This document shows, in pieces, positions 20,969 through 33,335 of a stretch of 64,000 nt of DNA. Each line of letters starts with the position of its first letter. The first letter of the stretch is position 1. Under the pieces are notes generated by a model. That model was given only the letters and a program-made list of their open reading frames with translations, was not told where the DNA came from and searched no databases. The position numbers and the translations under genes were made by a program. Source of the stretch: Dermatemys mawii. Its lineage: Eukaryota; Chordata; Testudines; Dermatemydidae. The stretch covers positions 14,842,616-14,906,615 of the forward strand of contig ML677348.1 in the NCBI GenBank assembly GCA_007922305.1. The letters are read 5' to 3'.

Positions 20969-22261
20969 TGTCTTCAGAGCATATCAAAGCCATGATGATC
21001 TATACCATATGATTTACATAGCCACTGAAAAAGGCATATAAATGAAGGGATGCAGCATGCTTTGTGAAGTTTGTAGGAGGGTGTCCTGTTCTGATGCATA
21101 TTATTTGATCTGCAGCTATGGAATAAGCTTCGTGTGCAACTTCTAAGGTTTGCAAGAGAGAGGAACCCGCTTTTGAACCTCTTAACGCATTCCAGGGACA
21201 TCTCATATTAGAGTTCCATAGCAATTCATGGCAAGCCAGCAGAGAGGATATTATGGAGACCTGAGATGCTTTCTTTCAATGCTCCCTTTCCATTTTTGCC
21301 TTTTACAAAAATCCAGTACATTTCATGCCAAAAGCTATGTTCAGACTGGACAGCTGAGCACTCAGAAGTTGAGAAATCTACAGTTAAAAATGGTACATGT
21401 GTAACCCCCAAGAAGTTCACCTAGGACCTTGGGGCTCTGTGTGTGCATGTAACTCAGGGTGAGGCACACTGTCCCTGGTAGGGAAGGACAGACAAGGGCA
21501 GACTTAGAGTCTGCTAGACAACCAAGAGGGAGAGATGCTATTTAGAATGACAGGGGCCCTGGTTGGCTTCAGGGAGGACAGCAAACGTGCCTTCTTGGAG
21601 GAGTCAAATCATTGACAAGGGAAAGCCCAGGAAGAAGAGCTAGTCTGAACAATAGGGAGTGAGCTCTTGGGCTCCCAGGGAGGGTGGGAAAATCTGCAGC
21701 CAGCCAGAGAAAGGGCGGGATTGGCTGTGTGGGGAGCTGGTGAGTCCCAGGTCTGCATGGAGAACTGGCCCCTGGGATCTGGAAGCAAAATCCCTCATTG
21801 TGGCCCTTTCCTTTTCCAAGGTTGCTCCCAGTTCGTAGCGTTTTGTTGTGAAAACTCTCCTCTGGTCAATGCCTCAGCTCCCCTGGGGAAATAAGTCACC
21901 ACATGTCAAGCTCTGCTCTGGCTGCTGGTCAATGGCTCCCTACCTATCATGAGTATGTCTGAGTGCTGGGGGGAGGAGGTGGGAGGGGAAGAGAGAGAAT
22001 AAAGTTAGGAATTTTAGTAAAGTTTTGTAACCTGCAGTTGAGCCCTGCACTCTTTTGTGGTGAGGGGAAGTTCTGGCACCAGAAGCAGCCTGACCCCTGC
22101 ACAAAGCGATACCTGTCAGCAGCGATCATCAGCCCCTCTGCGGTGACTGAGGAGTCTAGAGCCATCTCTGAACCTGAGGCTCAGTCGTGGAGTTGTGAGT
22201 CACCATCTTTTAGTTAGCTAGTCAGGAAAATTGTTTGGGAGACCCCTAACTTCCTGAAATG
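20969..22261. other. Spacer with possible retroelement remains
   Basis: 21430-22215 is GC-richer than the surroundings. It contains AATAAA near 22001 and, downstream, 'tctggcaccagaagcag', which superficially resembles a primer-binding site after an LTR. No paired LTR, target duplication or coding domain was found. Confidence 0.3.
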
Positions 22262-22711
22262 TCCAGCAGAGGGCAACAAAAATGATTAGGGGGCTGGAGC
22301 ACATGACATATGAGGAGAGGCTGAGGGAACTGGGATTGTTTAGTCTGCAGAAGAGAAGAATGAGGAGGGATTTGATAGCTGCTTTCAGCTACCTGAAAGG
22401 CGATTCCAAAGATGATGGATCTAGACTGTTCTCAGTGGTACCAGATGACAGAACAAGGAGTAATGGTCTCAAGTTGCAGAGCGGGAGGTTTAGGTTGGAT
22501 ATTAGGGAAAAAAAATTCACTGGGAGGATGGTGAAGCACTGGAATGGGTTACCTAGGGAGGTGGTAGAATCTCCTTCCTTAGAGGTTTTTAAGGTCAGGC
22601 TTGACAAAGCACTGGCTGGGATGATGTAGTTGGAGATTGGTCCTGCTTTGAGCAGGGGGTTGGACCTCCTGAGGTCCCTTCCAACCCTGATATTTTATGA
22701 TTCTATTAACT
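22262..22711 (+). pseudogene. CR1 LINE 3' end (ORF2 C-terminus and UTR)
   Basis: A 5'-truncated CR1 copy whose frame remains open from 22282 to a TAG at 22627-22629. The protein has the CR1 C-terminal order [30 protein letters not shown], an RTRSNG-type block, [11 protein letters not shown] and [15 protein letters not shown]. The short 3' UTR includes 'gaggtcccttccaaccctga' and ends in 'tattttatgattctatt', the typical CR1 octamer tail. Its subfamily differs from the copies at 12.4 and 55 kb. An open frame in this copy suggests that it is relatively young or well preserved, but only the last 115 residues are present. Confidence 0.92.
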
Positions 22712-23313
22712 GTGTCCTCAAACCAGGGAGTGAAGGTTTAGAGATTTATTACTAGCTGCCTATTAAACCCAAGGAGGGACTTCTCACCTTATCAGACTTG
22801 TGAGTCTTTTGGGCTGCACTGAACCCAGTCAGACAAATTGTTAACTGCTTCACAGAAGATATTGTGGTCTCACGTCATCAAGGGCTCTATGAAGTACATG
22901 TACCAATGGGACAGTAATTTTTATATTTGATCTATGAGGTCACATGACTGGGGAAATTCATGGATATTATCCATTTAGGCACCGGTGCCCCCTGAGAATA
23001 GTGTTTTACCCTCTTGTGTTATATTTTACCTCCTGTTTAATAATTATGTGGAATATATTGTATGTGCTTGTATTATTTCTTGGGAGATTCCAACTATCTA
23101 AGGGTTACCCTATAGTTAGAATTTTCCTCCCAAGCTGCCCTAGTGATCCTGCCAGGAAAGAGTGAGAAGGGTGGAGGCAATGTCAAATAAATTTATATGG
23201 GAAGAAAATAAAGAAGTTACAACCTGCTGAGTGGGACATGGGATCTAGAAGAACCCAGTCCATCAAAGTTAGAAAGGAGAGTGGCACTAAGGGAGGTAAC
23301 TGAGTGGATAGGA
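22712..23313. other. No recognisable feature
   Basis: Spacer between the CR1 and the hAT MITE. Nothing was recognised. Confidence 0.35.
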
Positions 23314-23321
23314 GTCACTAC

Positions 23322-23444
23322 TAGGGTGACCAGATGTTCCAATTTTATAGGGACAGTCTCAATTTTTGGGTCCTTTTCTTATATAGACTCCTATTATCCC
23401 CCATTCCCGTCCTGATTTTTCACACTTACTGACTGGTCACCCTA
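23322..23444 (+). mobile_element. 123-bp hAT MITE (TAGGGTGACC family)
   Basis: Terminal repeats are TAGGGTGACCAGA at the left and TGGTCACCCTA at the right. It is flanked by identical gtcactac at 23314-23321 and 23445-23452. The interior 'attttatagggacagtctca' is shared with copies at 40085-40208 and 59607-59730. The 8-bp duplication places this family with hAT rather than Tc1/mariner. Confidence 0.93.
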
Positions 23445-23649
23445 GTCACTACATATAGAACATTAATTTTGTAAATGTGTGTTTACATTATATCTTTAAT
23501 TACATGATCACATACTAATCTGTAAGTACAGTGATACAATAGAAATATGACATACATTCTACAACCTTAGGTACACATAAGTAGCATCTCATCATATTGT
23601 CTACTATAGAGTCCATGACAACCATTTATGTGAAATGTGTAAAATAAAT

Positions 23650-23766
23650 ATAGTCTACCTGTGTAGGGCCACAGCCTCCTCTGCTTCAAATCAGCATAAC
23701 TTCATTGACTTTAATGCAGACTTTCACTGGAGTAATGGAGATTTGCACCAGATGAGGATCTGGCCC
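23650..23766. repeat. Short foldback-type repeat
   Basis: 'aaatcagcataacttcattg' followed by 'actttaatgcagac' and ending 'tgcaccagatgaggatctgg' forms an imperfect inverted unit of a family abundant in turtles. It has no coding capacity. Confidence 0.45.
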
Positions 23767-25331
23767 CTGTATGTACAACAAAACGTAACGGTAAATATTT
23801 GCCAGTATAAATAAGCCACCTAAGTTAGCTATGCAGTTAACTGAATCAAGCTGTGAACTGCCCTTAAAGTCTGCACTGTATATATGTGCCCAGCTAAGTT
23901 CACTTAGCAATAGCTCTCTTTCTGCCACTGTGACTGAGTGTATGTAGAATTTAGATAGGTAGATATACCTGTGTATAACATGCCATATTTATACATTACA
24001 CATGGATTTAAAACACAAGCACACATGATCAGGAGAAGGATTTATATGTAAAAAAGTGAGTAGGAATTAAGCAATAGGAATTGCAGAAGTGCCTTATTGT
24101 GAGACAAAGACGTTTGATGCACCAGTTGTCAATGACCAAGGAAGTGTGTTATCCCACACTAACAGGACCCTTGGTGCGGTTTGTTGCAGTAATAACCGGC
24201 ACCTACAAGAGAAACTGCGCACACAAATGTAGTTAGTCTTTTAAGGAAATATAAGGTAATTTTCTATCAACTAAAACTTTATTTTATCCTGGTGGGGGGA
24301 ATATACACTTTGTGTGTTACTGTGGAAATGCAAATGACGCAAGTTATCTTTTAATTTCTGTATAATTAAAATTAATTTTCTTCCCTCAGGAATAAGCTTT
24401 AAATTCCAAGATTACATTTTAATTTCTTAGCTAGAATGTTTAATCAAAAAGTCTGCAGAAGGACACTACTTAATCAGCATTGAAAAAGTGAGAGATTGCA
24501 GAAAATGATTAGCTCAGAATATTGGTAATGACTGTGTATGGACCTGTTCACCTCTGGGTTGTTCATTCAAACCCAGCCCTAGTAAGCCACAACCAAGAGT
24601 TATTACCTTCTCAACTAACTCATTGGAAGATCAGGACCAAAAACTAAGAATTCTGAGATATCCATCACAAAGCAAATCAGTGGGCTACTTGTGTCCTACA
24701 GTTGGCAAATTGGACCTCTACCACCCAGGGAGGGACCCTATATATCAGTATTGCAAACTTCACCACTACTATGCTTCTTCAAGCCACCACCTCTCCAGGC
24801 CAGAAGGTAATTCAGTATTTTCCATGGCCCGCCATTTTTTGACGTGTCCTCTGAGGTTGCCAACAGAGGTGTCAGTTATAATGGTAACTGATTTTTAAAA
24901 TGTGGATAATTTCCCCAGTGCCTGGATTTAGACCACCAGTTCATTTGACGTATCATCTGTCTCTTAGTTACATGATTCAGATACCATGAACCAGTTAAGA
25001 TGCAAAAGTTTGGCTTGGCATTTGCTGAATTATATTATTAGACTTGTTAAATTCTTTGAATCATTTCTTTCTATCAAAGGAATACAGTGGTCTTTTGATC
25101 TTCAGAAATAATATATCCAAAGTGAAGTGACAAAGCATATATTTATTAATGAATCCGAGAAAAGCATATTTTAAAAGTCTACAGAGCTGATGTAAATAGT
25201 TGCATGAAGTGGAAAGTTTTAATGGACTGGGCCTGATTCTGATCTTGCTTATACTGGGTTACCTTGGGGCTGACAGTTTAAGACAGTGGAATTAAAAATA
25301 TGAAAATAGTGTGAGTTAAGAATTGGGGTCC
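23767..25331. other. No recognisable feature
   Basis: AT-rich spacer. A 91-residue plus frame (24623-24898) lacks recognisable motifs. A weak foldback-like phrase 'gcctgattctgatcttgc' lies near 25230. Confidence 0.35.
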
Positions 25332-26092
25332 TATAATGGAGTGGGACTCACCACTGTACCGCCTCCTGCTGGCCGTCCTGGGAATTAGCTCTCAGCCCTT
25401 CCAGTGTGCCTTCAGCTAGTGGTGTCACAGCTGCCATCACTGCTGTCTCCACTCTTTGGACCCATGGCGCTCCTCGGACCACATCATCCTCTTCTAGGCA
25501 TGGTCCTCTGGCTGTGCCCCACTCTGGTATCTCCCCCCTTCCGGGGGATTGGTAGTCCTTAGTCTTGCCACTTGCTTCAGCAGCCAATTGCAATATGGAT
25601 TCCAGCCACTCTCCTCATTGGCAAGTGGGGTGAAAAGTGGGGGGCAAGCCTACCCGCTACTTTAGGTCCTTACCTATGGACCCTATAGCTGGCAGTCATC
25701 TTCTGCTCTCCTCCAACCTTCTGCCTATTTTCCCTGGACCACTTCCCCCATAGCCCTGGCCCCCTCTCAGCTGTTATAGCAAGTCTCCAGCCTGGCAGTG
25801 GTCAGTCAGCAGCTCACCCTCGCACTCTGCTGCCCCTGCCCAGCACTGCTCTATCTATGACACTTCTTCAGGCAGCTAGTCCTCCCCTTGCCTTTTAGGG
25901 AGAGACTCTCGTCTGCTCTGTTGAGCAGCTCTTTATATATGGCCCTCGCCAGCCCTGATTGGCTGCTCCAGCAAACCTTCCCCCTATTGGTGCGCTCAAT
26001 AAGCCCTTTCCTGATTTGTGGGTTCTGTGCAGACTCACTTGTGCTGCTTTTAACTCCTTCTTCTCCCTGTGTGGGGTAGCCACCCCATCACA
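25332..26092 (-). mobile_element. Solo LTR, family A (761 bp)
   Basis: Related throughout to the LTRs at 36777-37471 and 55624-56313: shared 'ccgcctcctgctggc', 'ctgggaattagctct', 'ctgattggctgctcc' and 'gtggggtagccacccca'. On the minus strand it begins TGTGATGGGGTGGC and has a TATATAAA box at 25932-25939. The right end in plus orientation is CCATCACA. The flanks ggtcc and tgccc match at three of five bases, so the duplication is decayed or misplaced. No internal retroelement genes are adjacent. Confidence 0.7.
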
Positions 26093-26482
26093 TGCCCACT
26101 TAGTTCTTCAACCGAGATTTCATATTAGCTTTTGATGCTTTTGCATCAAAGGAGGGAAAAAATACCTCTGAAAAATTTAAGTGCTAAGAGCTTTTAAGCT
26201 AAATCCTTTTCTGACATAAATAAATGGAGAACCTTGGGTTGCGTTCATTCAATTTTAAATTCTTAGCATTTTGAAGTGTGGGTTAAATTTACTGGAAAAC
26301 AAGTATACTTTCTTCCCAGAACACTCTGGAAAACAAGATGTTTCTTCAGAAAATGGTCACTTGAGTGCAACAAAAATAAACCTCTGTTGTACTGAGTTTT
26401 CTTATTTGATGCTGAGTTCATCTGTTTGGCAGAGTTAATCAAATGTTGACCCTCTGACTAATTTTTACTTTTTAATGCTTGT
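26093..26482. other. No recognisable feature
   Basis: AT-rich spacer, nothing recognised. Confidence 0.35.
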
Positions 26483-26765
26483 CCCCTCTCTAGCTCCTAT
26501 GTGGAGGCGTGGCCAGGCGGCTCTATGTGATGCACGCTGCCCCATCTGGAGGCACCGACGCCGCATCTCCCATTGGCCATGGTTCCCTGCCAATGGGAAC
26601 TGTGGAGCTGGCGCTGGGGACAGGGCAATGCATGGAGCCCCCTGGCTGCACCTATGTCTAGGAGCCAGAGGGTGGACATGCTGCTGCTTCCAGGAGCCAC
26701 ATGGAGCTATGGCCAGCAGAGAACCTGCCTTAGCTCTGCTGTGCTGCTGATCAAACTTTGAGTTG
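26483..26765. mobile_element. hAT non-autonomous interior fragment
   Basis: GC-rich block with an internal near-palindrome ('atctcccattggccatggtt' against 'ccctgccaatgggaact') and words of a known turtle hAT family (aggagccagagggtggacat, gctgcttccaggagcc). The terminal repeats are missing. The 91-residue frame across it is compositional. Confidence 0.45.
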
Positions 26766-26840
26766 CCAGGGTCTCTGGTCGCCTAGCAGCCCTAACATGA
26801 GATAGGTGAAAGAACATTCAGCATCAATCTACTCTTTCTA

Positions 26841-27286
26841 GGGGTATATCTACACTACAGAGACTATACCAACATAGCTATGATGAGATAGCCCTGTAGT
26901 GTAGGCATGGCCTCCACCAACGAAAGGAGTTTTTTCTATCAGTGTAGGCACACCACATCCCGAAATGAGGCTATGGCTAAGTGCTACATGCTTCCTACAT
27001 CGATGGAGGGTTTTTTCCATTGATATAGGTAATCCCTCTGTCAACCTAGCCACATATGTGCCAGAGGTTAGATTCATCTAACATAGCTAGATCATCTAAC
27101 ATAGCTAGGTCACCCAAAGTTTTAGATATAGGTCAGACCTGAAGTTAGCTGTACCTAAGGGAGTACTCTCCTATTGATATAACTGTATCTACACTGGGGT
27201 TTTTTTGTGGGCATAGCTATACTGGTTTTTTTCACACCTCTGACCAACGTAGCTCTGCTGCTATAACTTTTCAGTGTAGACCAGCG
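26841..27286. mobile_element. Harbinger-type MITE, diverged
   Basis: The left end GGGGTATATCTACACTACAG and the right end CAGTGTAGACCAGCG are inverted versions of each other, with further 'gtagtgtaggcat' and 'ctgtatctacactgg' words inside. The ends resemble those of the 45261-45558 element. The target duplication is unclear. Confidence 0.6.
27075..27110 (+). repeat. 18-bp tandem duplication in MITE
   Basis: 'catctaacatagctagat' (27075-27092) is directly followed by 'catctaacatagctaggt' (27093-27110); 17 of 18 bases match. Confidence 0.85.
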
Positions 27287-27689
27287 TTGACCAAGCCTCA
27301 CTTTCTATCCATATTGAGAAGACGGTATTCAAGTGTTGTGGCAGGGGACACCAGGTGGCACTGTTACACATAGTCTTACAAGTTTTTTGAATGATAAGAG
27401 TAAGATTTTAAGCTTGGAAGAAAATACTGTGGTGTTGTTGGTTTTCTGATTCAGTTTCTTATGGGGCTGCAACATCTGCTGCTGGTCTGCAAATGGGTGA
27501 CAACAACAAAATAGTACCTTCACAACATATTTATTCTATTAACCTCTTGTGTGTAGGCAACCTTAGTACTATTTGTAGTCCTCAAGTTTCCTTCATTACC
27601 TACTTTTTCACACATACAAAGCAGCCCAATTTAAATTTGCCATTTTAATTTTTTTTAAATGCTCCAATCTCTAGCTACATCAAATTTTA
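27287..27689. other. No recognisable feature
   Basis: Spacer without recognisable content. Confidence 0.3.
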
Positions 27690-27960
27690 TGGATTTTCTG
27701 CCTGTCTCCATTCCCCTCTCTAGTTTCACTGCTAGCCTACCACTGGCCTCTTTCCTGTCCTTCCACAAAATCTCATAACTGTCAATGCAAGAGCGTTCGT
27801 CTTTACAACTCCTGCCATCTGGAACAACCTTCCTGTATATCTCTGCCTCATTGACACTTCATTTCATTTCCTATGTCATCAGAAAACAAATCCTTTCACC
27901 CTTATCTCTGGCTCTTGGTTCCCCTCTGCTTCTGTGCTATTGTTGCCTTTATTAATTCTA
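27690..27960 (+). mobile_element. Possible L2-like LINE C-terminal relic
   Basis: A short reading gives PAIWNNLPVYL followed after about 20 codons by a KTNPF-like end. This resembles the WNxLP ... LKTxLF C-terminus found in L2/CR1-group LINEs. The DNA is much diverged. Assignment to L2 rather than CR1 is tentative. Confidence 0.35.
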
Positions 27961-28129
27961 ACTATATTCCTTAATTCTACAGATTGGTCTGAACCAGAAC
28001 TCTGGATCCAAACACCCTCCAAATTTGAGAATCATTTTGGATTCAGATCTGTGTCGTTTTAGTGCTCAAATACCTTTGAATCAAAAGTACTGCACAGAAT
28101 AAAAAAACTATTGTATGCAACATGTTCAA

Positions 28130-28240
28130 CATGACACAACAAATTCTGCAACATGACAGGGGGTAAGCTGATGACTGTTGCAATTCCTTCTAACCCTCTG
28201 GTTCTAGGAGTCGGTGGTTCTATGATTCTATGACATTTAA
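28130..28240 (+). mobile_element. CR1 LINE extreme 3' end
   Basis: 'gcaattccttctaaccctct' followed by 'tggttctatgattctatga' is a CR1 3' UTR with its octamer tail. Only about 110 bp remain. Confidence 0.65.
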
Positions 28241-31194
28241 AAGGACTGAATGGATGTAATGTCAAGAGTTATTACCATCTCATGAGTATTTGGTGGATTA
28301 TATAAGCAGGTAGCAATCAAGAGTTACATTAAATGAATTGGTGGTCTCACTCCACTACCTAGGGAACATAAATATGTACATCAGAAAATCACTGATATAT
28401 CTGAAACTGAATTGACATAGAAAGTGCCCCTAAAGTTTTCAATTTTGTAAAAAGAATTTTTATAAAACCTAAGACTAATAGAAATGTTTCCAAATGTTGG
28501 TTCACAAATTCCAGAGAGACCTTTTGTTTGTAAAGAAACATTCCCCTGCTGTGAGGGCTAAGTACTAAAAACTATAATGAGAAACTGACTAAATATCAAA
28601 GTGTAACCAACATGATTGATGTGTAGTGTCCAAGCACAGAGAATCGTGAACAGTTTTTTAAAGAAGCCTAAATAGTGGAAAGAAAATTGCATATTTAAAA
28701 TTTGTTCACCTTTACAAATTTTAAGGTGTCACTAATCACATAAATAAAGACACTACTCATTTACTACACATGGGTCCTTATTGTCCCACAAGGGAGTCAG
28801 TGGTGCTCCACTAGTGTGAGAAGAGAGTCAAGCCTATGATATTTCAGATGGCAATGTTGCTTTAATGTTAAAAGTTGTGAGGATATTCTCCTATTGTGTC
28901 CTGAAGGATGTGCAAATAATGTGCATATTAATAAGAGAATAAAAACAACCTTCCCTATCTAAATAATGAGAGGGTTTTTTTAAAATAAATAACGGCTTTT
29001 CCATGTCATTCAGACATGAAAAATGCTGAGTTCACTGCTGAGCCACCAAGTGCCTGATGTACAGTTAGAACATTTATACCCTTTCCCCTCCTGCCTTTAT
29101 TTTTACACTGTTTGGGCTTCCAACAGAACAGAATCAAGGAGGCAAGAGCACTTGTGATTGAAATAGGGCCCCTATTGAACAAGGCCCCAGAACTCCACCA
29201 CTGAAATCAATGGAAATTTTGCCATTGACTTCAGTGGGAGCAGAATAAATTCCTTTCATATATTTGTCTTGAAAGGGAGCATAGCTGAGCTGCTGGGCTT
29301 TGCTCCTGTAGCCTGGACATTGGGGTTGTTCTTAACAGTTTAGTGGCTACAAGTCCGCAGTTGGGTGGGAAGAATCAGCGTGTTTTTTCTGAGGTGACTC
29401 ATGCCTATAACCTTATACCAGCCAGGTCTGTTATGTAAATGTGTATGGCATGGTTTGATTGTTAATATTATTCTCTACATAAATGGCAATTAAGTTGGCT
29501 CACGTAGATACAAACTGGCAAGGAGCTTTGAAACATGGCTAAAATTGAAACTAAATGTCTAGTTAGTAAATTATATAAAATGATTCTCTTATGAAAATAA
29601 ATGCAATACTCCAAAGTGCCAATATTTGTTTTATGAAAGGTTACAGAAGCTTTAATGGAGAAAAGTGAGCCTTTTTCTATCATGGAACCTGAGGCTGATG
29701 AAATGAAGAATGAAGCAAAAGGATTCAGCATAAAGCAAGTTCTCACACATCCAAATGTAATACAGCGTGACTCATTCATCCATCTTCCTGGTTATTTATG
29801 AGCTTGATAGATGAGAATCCTGCCCAGGAGAGCTGCGTTTCTTGCCCTCTGTCCCACATATGCAGCTTTGCCATAACTTTGAAATCCAGATTTCAAAGGA
29901 CATTTCCAGGATCAATGCTTCTAATTCAGCTATTTTAGTTGAAATTATTTAACCGTCAAGGTTGGTAATATGTGGTATTGCCATCCACTACTTTGTTGGG
30001 GGAAAGCAGCTCCGAAGGAATGCTGATGACATTCCCAGTATTTTTATTCCAAAATAGCCTGAGTAGCTAGACAAGCAGTTAATTCAGAATGCAAATTAAA
30101 GGGCATAATTGGAATAAATTATAGTGACTAAGCGGAGTCAATAACACCACTTCTGTCTGGTGGAATTTACCTCTTGATACCTGATAAAAGACATATGGCC
30201 GGAGAACTAGTGGATTACTGCTCTGCTTACTTTAAATGCACAATGATTGCTCTTTATGTATAATTTGAGTGGCTTTTGTTATCTGGGTTTGCTTCTGCAC
30301 ATTTGTTTACTTAAAAACTTAAGTCAAAGACTAGTCCTATGAACCCTTTTCAAAAAAACCTTATGCTGTAGCTGTAGGGTAGAATTCACTGTTGCTTTCC
30401 CAGCTGCAAATTTACCAGACATCGGCTAGTAATGTGGGATTTATGTTAATGGCGACTGCAATCAAGCACATGGCTTGAACTCTATCTTATCTACTGGTAT
30501 TCCTTATGCTCTACAAATCACTGTAGCATTTAGGATCTAGCTGTGCAGTTAAAGAGAACATAAATTCTGTCAACACAAAGACCCAACTTTCCTTCTTTCA
30601 TCTATCCTGCTCTTAATCCTCCATTACCAGAAGCTATCCCACCAACATGTGTGGTGGTCTTTGAGGAGACAGTGTAATATTTCATTCTATGATAATATGA
30701 AGCCTGCCTGCTATCCCCATGCATAGCAAGAGGATGGTCAGTAGTATGGTTAGCATTCTAAACCACTTCAGGAGGGTATTTTCCAATCTCTATGTGGAGG
30801 GTCAGGAGGAGTATGAGACGGGGTCTCTGTTTTATATGTGGAGGGTAGGCATGGGTATGAAGTTGTCTAGATGATAACAGGGGGTTGATAACAGGGTACA
30901 AGAAGGTCTCCACCCCATTTAAGAAAGTTGTTTTTAGGGTAGAAAGGTCTCTTTGCTTAGTATCTAACAAATCAAAGAACAGGAGGATCTGTTCTGCCTA
31001 TGTGTCTGGTGTTAGAACCGTACAAAATTATCTCTCTGCTAAGCATAAACAGGTTAAAAAAGGGAACATCAAACACAGAAGCTTCTATAGGCTAGGGTCT
31101 CTTACATGATGGCATCTTTAGCTGTCTTACTGCTGCCATCATTGACAGATCCACAGATTCCCACCCCGGGCTGTAGGGGGCACAGGTAAAGGAG
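28241..31194. other. Long spacer, no gene recognised
   Basis: Nearly 3 kb of AT-rich DNA. The longest frame (29468-29779, minus) has no domain I recognise. A foldback-like unit lies at about 29165-29245 ('ttttgccattgacttcagtg'). Conserved non-coding elements could be here but cannot be seen from one sequence. Confidence 0.35.
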
Positions 31195-31600
31195 AGATTA
31201 AGGTAATGAAAAGGTGGCATATTCAAAACTGATAAAAGAAAATTTTTCTTTACCCCATATGTAACTAAACATGGAATTCACTGCCACAGGAAGTTGTGAG
31301 GCCAAGAACTTAACAAGATTCAACAAAGGATTGGAGATTTCTATCCATAACAAGAATAGAGTCATCATAGTCATTGTTCACAACATTTGGAAGGGATATT
31401 AAACCTCATGATTCAAGGCTCGGCCAAACTACTAAAAACCAGGAGGAGACCTAATGTCGGGGGAAGATCACCCCACATCTGCTCCCTGCAAGGTTCTTAC
31501 ACCATCTTCTGAAGCATCTGATGCTGGCTGCTGTCAGACAGTATACTGGACTAGATAGGCTTCAGGATTGATTGAGTATGGCACTTCCTATGTTCCTCCA
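31195..31600 (+). mobile_element. Old CR1 LINE 3' part
   Basis: Diverged CR1 sequence: 'catggaattcactgccaca' (the WN-S-P region), 'ctgatgctggctgctgtcag', 'acagtatactggactagata' and 'gtatggcacttcctatgttc' at the 3' end. Frames are fully broken. Confidence 0.75.
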
Positions 31601-32870
31601 AGGGATTTAAGGAAGGGGGACAGCTGTCCACCCTTCAAATCTCCCCTCATTTGTAGATGTGAGATGCACTCTGTCCCTGGGACATCTACCGGCCCAGAAC
31701 ATGAATCCTTGAACTAATCCTTCATTGACTTTGCACAGGGGAAAGATGTAGGATGTTCTCTTCTTTTGTTATTATGCATCTTCCCACATAATCAATGGTA
31801 TGGCTGTGATTTGTTATCATCCATGCTGAGAAATCCTGAAAATCTAAGCAGCAACTATGAATAAACACTAAAAAATGACATAGCATTGATCCACCTGCAT
31901 TTTACAGGGTGCTATTATCTTCCCTTCATTGCTCTTTGAGCTGCTGTCAACTGTTTTCTGCTCCCCACATATTTAAGAAATCTATGTACACCTACTATTG
32001 TTAATAAAGTAGAAAAATAGACTAGCTGACAGGATATTTTCTAACAGAAAAGTGTTTGTACCACAATTTTCCTGTAGAATACAGGTGCTTGGGTTTTTTC
32101 ATGCTGGTCTAACTATAAGCTTCTATTACTAAATTACATAAACATCACATGAAATGTCAGTGTAACTCAAATAATTATACCCACCAGACAACTTCAATTA
32201 CCATGTTACTTCCCCCCTAGAGACAATTGGCCAAATTCTGCTCTCTATTATATCTGTAAAAATCCAGAATAACTCCACTGAACTCTGTGGAGTCAGCCTG
32301 AATTTACATCACAGTGAGAGCAGAACTGATCTAAATCTATTATTTTAACAGTCAATTGGTATCCAGAAACAGAACTGGAAATGCATTGCTTAAGTTATGT
32401 GAGTAATAGATTAACTGAGCATGAGGTAAACATTAAGGGCCTGATTCTGTGAGATGAACGAATTAAACTTTTGGATTCAGCATCATTATCACTGTCATGC
32501 TTGATTCCTTCTGTCATATCACATATCAATACCAGTTGCAACCCTGTGCATGCAAGTAATCCCATTAAAGTCAATGATCCCATTCAGATGAATTAGGATC
32601 CCTTGCAGGAGTAATAAGTTGGGGTATTGAGTCCAGTTTTGGAGTGTAATTCTGTAGTTTACAGATAATTGCTAAAACTGGAAGGTGCAAACTATTACAG
32701 CTGAAGACGTTCAAATTCAGTGCAATAGTATTAGAAGAATGGAAATCATGAACACTCTATAAGAAGAAACACTAGATCCCAGTAACTGGGCATCAAAAAA
32801 CCAACCAAAAGAAACAAGGTCTGATAGTGCAACCATTTTGCCTACAAGCCATACTGAAGAAAAAAAGTTA
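31601..32870. other. Spacer with one foldback-type repeat
   Basis: 32225-32325 is a foldback-like unit ('ttggccaaattctgctctct' and, later, 'gtggagtcagcctgaattta'). The rest is unrecognised. Confidence 0.35.
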
Positions 32871-32879
32871 TTAGAGTAC

Positions 32880-33330
32880 TGTCACAGGGTCCATGCCCCC
32901 TGTGGTCTCTCTGGTCTCAACAAAGGCCTCCACACAGTCTTAGTGCTGCCCCACATGTCCTTTATTTACAAAGGTGTCCTGGTGAAACCATCTGTGCACC
33001 CCACAACAGTGGCCCCACAGTTCTGGGCTGTTGGCCCCTAAGGTACCTATCTCACAGCCTGGAGAGAGCATCACAACTTTCCTCTCCCTGCCTAGACCCT
33101 TTTCCCCATTCTGTTGCCCATGAGTCAGCGTTTTTATACTGCCTCCTGATCCCAGCTGCAGCTGTGGCCCTTTAATCCAGCCGAGCTCCCTGCAGTAACC
33201 CTCACCAGGACTTCTAGCTCGGCATTCTTGCAGCTAGGGCCAGCCCCTGCCATGGGGCCTCCTGCCTGTAAGCTGGGTTTACTGAGCAGAGGCAGGGCAC
33301 TTTAGGGGTTTTTAACCCTGCCCTGTCACA
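32880..33330 (-). mobile_element. Solo LTR, family B (451 bp), perfect 5-bp duplication
   Basis: It runs from TGTCACAGGG to GCCCTGTCACA, so both ends carry the TG...CA of LTRs. It is flanked by identical agtac at 32875-32879 and 33331-33335. Read on the minus strand it has a TATAAAAA box (about 33134-33141) and, downstream, an AATAAA signal (about 32960), in LTR order. No internal gag or pol sequence is beside it, so it is a recombinational solo LTR. Confidence 0.88.
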
Positions 33331-33335
33331 AGTAC

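Noticed and set aside
21960..22215. Possible retroviral LTR end with primer-binding site (AATAAA then tggcaccagaag)
   Set aside because: No LTR partner, no target duplication, no coding remains, and the match to a primer-binding site is short.
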